The translations under genes and the position numbers were made by a program. Positions 61,394 through 64,000 of a stretch of 64,000 bases of DNA are shown piece after piece. The first letter of the stretch is position 1; each line of letters opens with the position of its first letter. This DNA is from Actinomortierella ambigua (lineage: Eukaryota > Mortierellomycota > Mortierellomycetes > Mortierellales > Mortierellaceae): the NCBI GenBank assembly GCA_016098155.1, contig JAAAJB010000008.1, forward strand, positions 79,546 through 143,545. The letters are read 5' to 3'. The notes beneath the pieces are model-generated. The model saw nothing but the letters and a program-made list of their open reading frames with translations. It was not told where the DNA came from and made no database searches.

Positions 61394-62714
61394 GAGTGAC
61401 TCCTTGTCCTCTTGTTTTCTTTTCTTTTCTTTGTTTGTGAAGGGAAGGAGGTCCACCCTTCTTCCTTGCCCATTACTTGTCTATTCTTGTGTTGTATCTT
61501 TTTTTTTGTGTGTGTGTTTATTGGCTTCCTGGCAGTAGTGGAAGGATTGGCTTATGGTGACCTGTCCATGTCTTGAGCGGCTGTCAGTCAAGCTTTATTT
61601 GTTCCCAATTGCTTTTTTTTTCTCGTTCTGTTTCACACGATACACTTTGCTTTCTTTTCTTTCCAATGTCGCTTGCTGTTTCTTTTCGAAACCATGGTAC
61701 CATCTCCTTCACCCTCTGCAGATAAGGAGTGTGCCGCCTTTACTACTTATTGCTATCCGCAATATGTGAGCCACTTGTAAGATATCTTTCTTCCATCCCT
61801 CCACCCTTGCTCAGCCCTCCTCTCCCAGCAACCTTCATCCGGCCTTTTCTCCCAATACCTCTTGCTTGCTTTTTCTTTCATCGTTCTCTCTTTTTTCCGT
61901 TGTCTGTTTCTTTTTTTTTTTCGTTTCTTTGTACATCCCAAGCTTAATGCCTTTTTTTTTCTCACTCTCTTTCAAAGATTCCCTGTTACTTTGCTGTCCT
62001 TTTTCAGTTCCCATTTTCGCATGATCAATTTCCATTCTTGTTTTTTTTTCCTTCTACATTTTTTTCTCTTGCAACAACATTGCGGAATCGCTCATCCAGC
62101 CACGCACCAATATCCCATTCTGCGATTTGCTTTGCTCTCAGAAAAAAAAATAAAATCAGAAACTGTAGTGATATTTTGCAAGACAAAAAAAAACATGTAT
62201 GATTATGATATCTTTCAGTTTAGGGCTTTACCGTCATAAAATCTTCGAACGCTAGGGGCAAGAGAGAGGAGTGGAAATGGGCAACAACATACACAGTATA
62301 TCTCTTGTCAGATGTGGAGCGTGAGTGTGAGTTTTGCATTGACCAGCAGTGCATTGACTCTGGACTCCAAAGACTACTCCAAAACGGTCGTTTTGGAGCA
62401 AGTCGTACCTGATTATGATGCACGAGTCAACGAGGGGGAGTGAGAAAAAAAATATGTTTGTTTCATTTTATACTACATTACTGCAACGGTCGCTGATTCG
62501 ACCTCGGCCTCGACCCACATAATCCACTTCGTTCCTCCCTCATTCCTTCTCACGCTCCCATTCCTCTCTTCTTTCTTCTTCTTCCTCCTCTTCGTCCTCC
62601 TCTTCTTGTCCCTTGCTCCCTTGACCATTTCTCCACTTCAGTTTGCATCTCACGGACCAACACTCATTCTCCCTGCTCAACAGTGGTGTGACCAACAAAG
62701 AAAGAACGAAAAAA
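61394..62714. other. Intergenic region between the KH-protein and MscL genes
   Basis: 1.3 kb. T-rich 3' flank with several T tracts to about 62060 and an AATAAAATC-type element near 62150. A short mixed segment follows (62220-62440), then a TTC/CTC-rich 5' flank of the channel gene at 62540-62620. No gene is seen. Confidence 0.4.
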
Positions 62715-63064
62715 ATGAGCCTGTTCGGCTATGGGTCCACCAACTCGACATCTTCCCCTCGGTCACCCGAGCCAAGACGGCACGACTCGACTTCAGCAGC
62801 AGAGACACCGTTGCTGAGACAGTCGACCTCGGAGCAGCGTCTGGTGCCAGGCAACCTGCCGGTCATCACCGCGACGGGTGATGTGTCTCATGAGGGGAGG
62901 AATGGTAGCCGTCCTCCCTTGAGACATGATGAGCATGAGGAAGAAGATCATTCTTGGTTTTCATTCCTCCCTCATCGACATTCTCCGCCTACACATCCTC
63001 CTCACCTTTCCCAACTTGGCCCCCCTCTGATGGCAGAGGGTAGCGGGGAAGAGGCCAAAAAGAT

Positions 63065-63096
<32 letters not shown>

Positions 63097-63974
63097 CGGC
63101 CGTGAAACACACAGGTCAGGAACCTACGGCTCATGATACGCATGGGCATGTGCACGGACATGCCAATGGACACACTTCTTGTGAGTTGCCAAAGAGCATG
63201 CAGACCCTGGTTAGCCCCGAGCATCATGCGATGCTGGAGCAAGTGGTGGTCACTGTTCGGGACAGTGCCGATGTCACCCAAAAGGTACCCAAAGGGAAAG
63301 CATGCGCTTCTTTCTTTCTCTCTCTCTTCTCTCCTTTTTCCTTCCAATACAAAGTAGATCAAAAATGAATCAATTGATCCTTCTAACGATCTTTCTCTCT
63401 CTCTCTTGAATTAGACCATTTTTTACTTTTGGGACGAGTGGAAAAACTTTATCAATCGAGGCAATGTTGTTGACCTAGGCATTGGTGAGTAACGGAAAAA
63501 TGAGAGAAAAAAAATGCCTCGATCGCTCTGCTGACGAGAAGTGTGTGGGAAACTAATTTTTTGTCTTTCCTGTTTTTCCCTGGGATTTCACAGGCATTGT
63601 TATCGGTGGCGCATTCACTGGGCTCATCGACTCCTTGGTGGCAAGTTGAACAGAAGGAGGAAAAGAGGAGAGGAGGGGAGAACAATGCATTTGGCGCACT
63701 ACTTGAAATGCAAGGACCCTGCAGCAAAAAAAAAGCTTAGGTCATCAGAAATGAATGTGAGACATTCATCAACATACTCATGTTGATTCGTACCTGTTAT
63801 TTTTTTATTGTTGTTGCTGTTCCTCATCCTCTTATAGGCAGACATCCTGACTCCCCCGTTGTCGCTGTGGGCGATGGGGACCAATCTTGAAAACTCGTTC
63901 TTTGTCCTCCGTCACGGCCGCACACCAGACATGGTGTATGCGACCGTCGAAGAGGCTCAGGCAGATGGTGCAGT
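62715..63974 (+). CDS. mscL: MscL-type large-conductance mechanosensitive channel, 3' end beyond window
   Basis: Exons 62715-63284, 63415-63484, 63594-63640 and 63838-63974; the gene continues past the edge. The N-terminal 190 residues are hydrophilic, His/Gln-rich (polyQ at about 63066-63097, HGHVHGHANGH). The channel core follows: FYFWDEWKNFINRGNVVDLG, then GIVIGGAFTGLIDSLVADIL and TPPLSLW. This is the MscL amphipathic helix plus TM1 with the signature RGNVVDLxxG. The following loop (LENSFFVLRHG) precedes TM2, which is not in the window. The third intron probably starts with GC (GCAAGT) rather than GT: a GT choice would delete the conserved Val of SLVAD. By family knowledge, MscL opens under membrane tension to release solutes on osmotic downshock. 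The ATG at 62715 is the first in frame. Confidence 0.9.
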
Positions 63975-64000
63975 GTGAGTTTTTTTTTTTTTTTTTTTTT

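Noticed and set aside
1..64000. Intact transposable element or viral insertion
   Set aside because: No transposase, reverse transcriptase, integrase, capsid-like frame or terminal repeats were recognised on either strand.

Overview
This 64 kb window is nuclear DNA from a filamentous, early-diverging fungus. The best fit is Mortierellomycotina (Mortierella and relatives). That placement is inferred from gene content and style: intron-rich genes (introns mostly about 60-420 nt), a tyrosine-kinase-like protein kinase fused to Sel1 repeats, very long Gln/His/Ser-rich regulatory proteins, and an MscL-type channel. No marker gene allows a species call. I resolved sixteen protein-coding genes with exon boundaries whose reading phases close. 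Fourteen are complete, one lacks a convincing first exon (the Sel1-repeat kinase), and one runs off the right edge (MscL). I also recognise one pseudogene fragment of a TOG-domain microtubule protein. I found no rRNA, tRNA, CRISPR or intact transposon.

Layout, left to right. 0.2-4.0 kb (-): F-box/ankyrin protein. 5.1-6.4 kb (+): NEDD8-conjugating enzyme UBC12. 6.9-8.3 kb (+): peroxisomal 2,4-dienoyl-CoA reductase ending in AKL. 8.6-11.9 kb (+): large SET-domain protein. 12.4-13.3 kb (-): NHP2. 13.5-15.0 kb (+): CDC73. 15.3-15.75 kb (-): broken TOG fragment. 16.3-17.9 kb (+): kinase with six Sel1 repeats. 18.2-21.3 kb (+): TUL1/Dsc1 membrane RING E3 ligase. 22.5-26.5 kb (+): secreted subtilisin-family protease. 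27.0-32.4 kb (-): very large methyltransferase-domain protein with a myristoylation-type N-terminus. 33.1-35.6 kb (-): secreted 5'-nucleotidase-family phosphoesterase. 36.0-37.2 kb (-): deoxyhypusine hydroxylase. 37.2-42.6 kb: gene-poor. 42.6-47.1 kb (+): pseudokinase/ankyrin protein. 48.0-49.8 kb (-): PTR2-type peptide transporter. 49.8-53.9 kb: low-complexity intergenic DNA. 53.9-61.4 kb (+): large KH-domain RNA-binding protein. 62.7 kb to the end (+): MscL-like mechanosensitive channel.

Functional themes. Ubiquitin-type regulation appears three times: an F-box protein head-to-head with the E2 that activates cullin ligases, and a Golgi RING ligase. NHP2 and CDC73, both nuclear RNA/transcription factors, start 207 bp apart on opposite strands and probably share a promoter. 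The secreted protease, the peptide transporter and the nucleotidase form a plausible external nutrient-scavenging set, but they are not clustered as an operon-like unit. The least explained items are the triple-dead pseudokinase with a 1.75 kb intron, the methyltransferase with a long insertion inside its Rossmann region, the fungal MscL gene with a probable GC-AG intron, and the TOG relic next to a kinase with no start codon.
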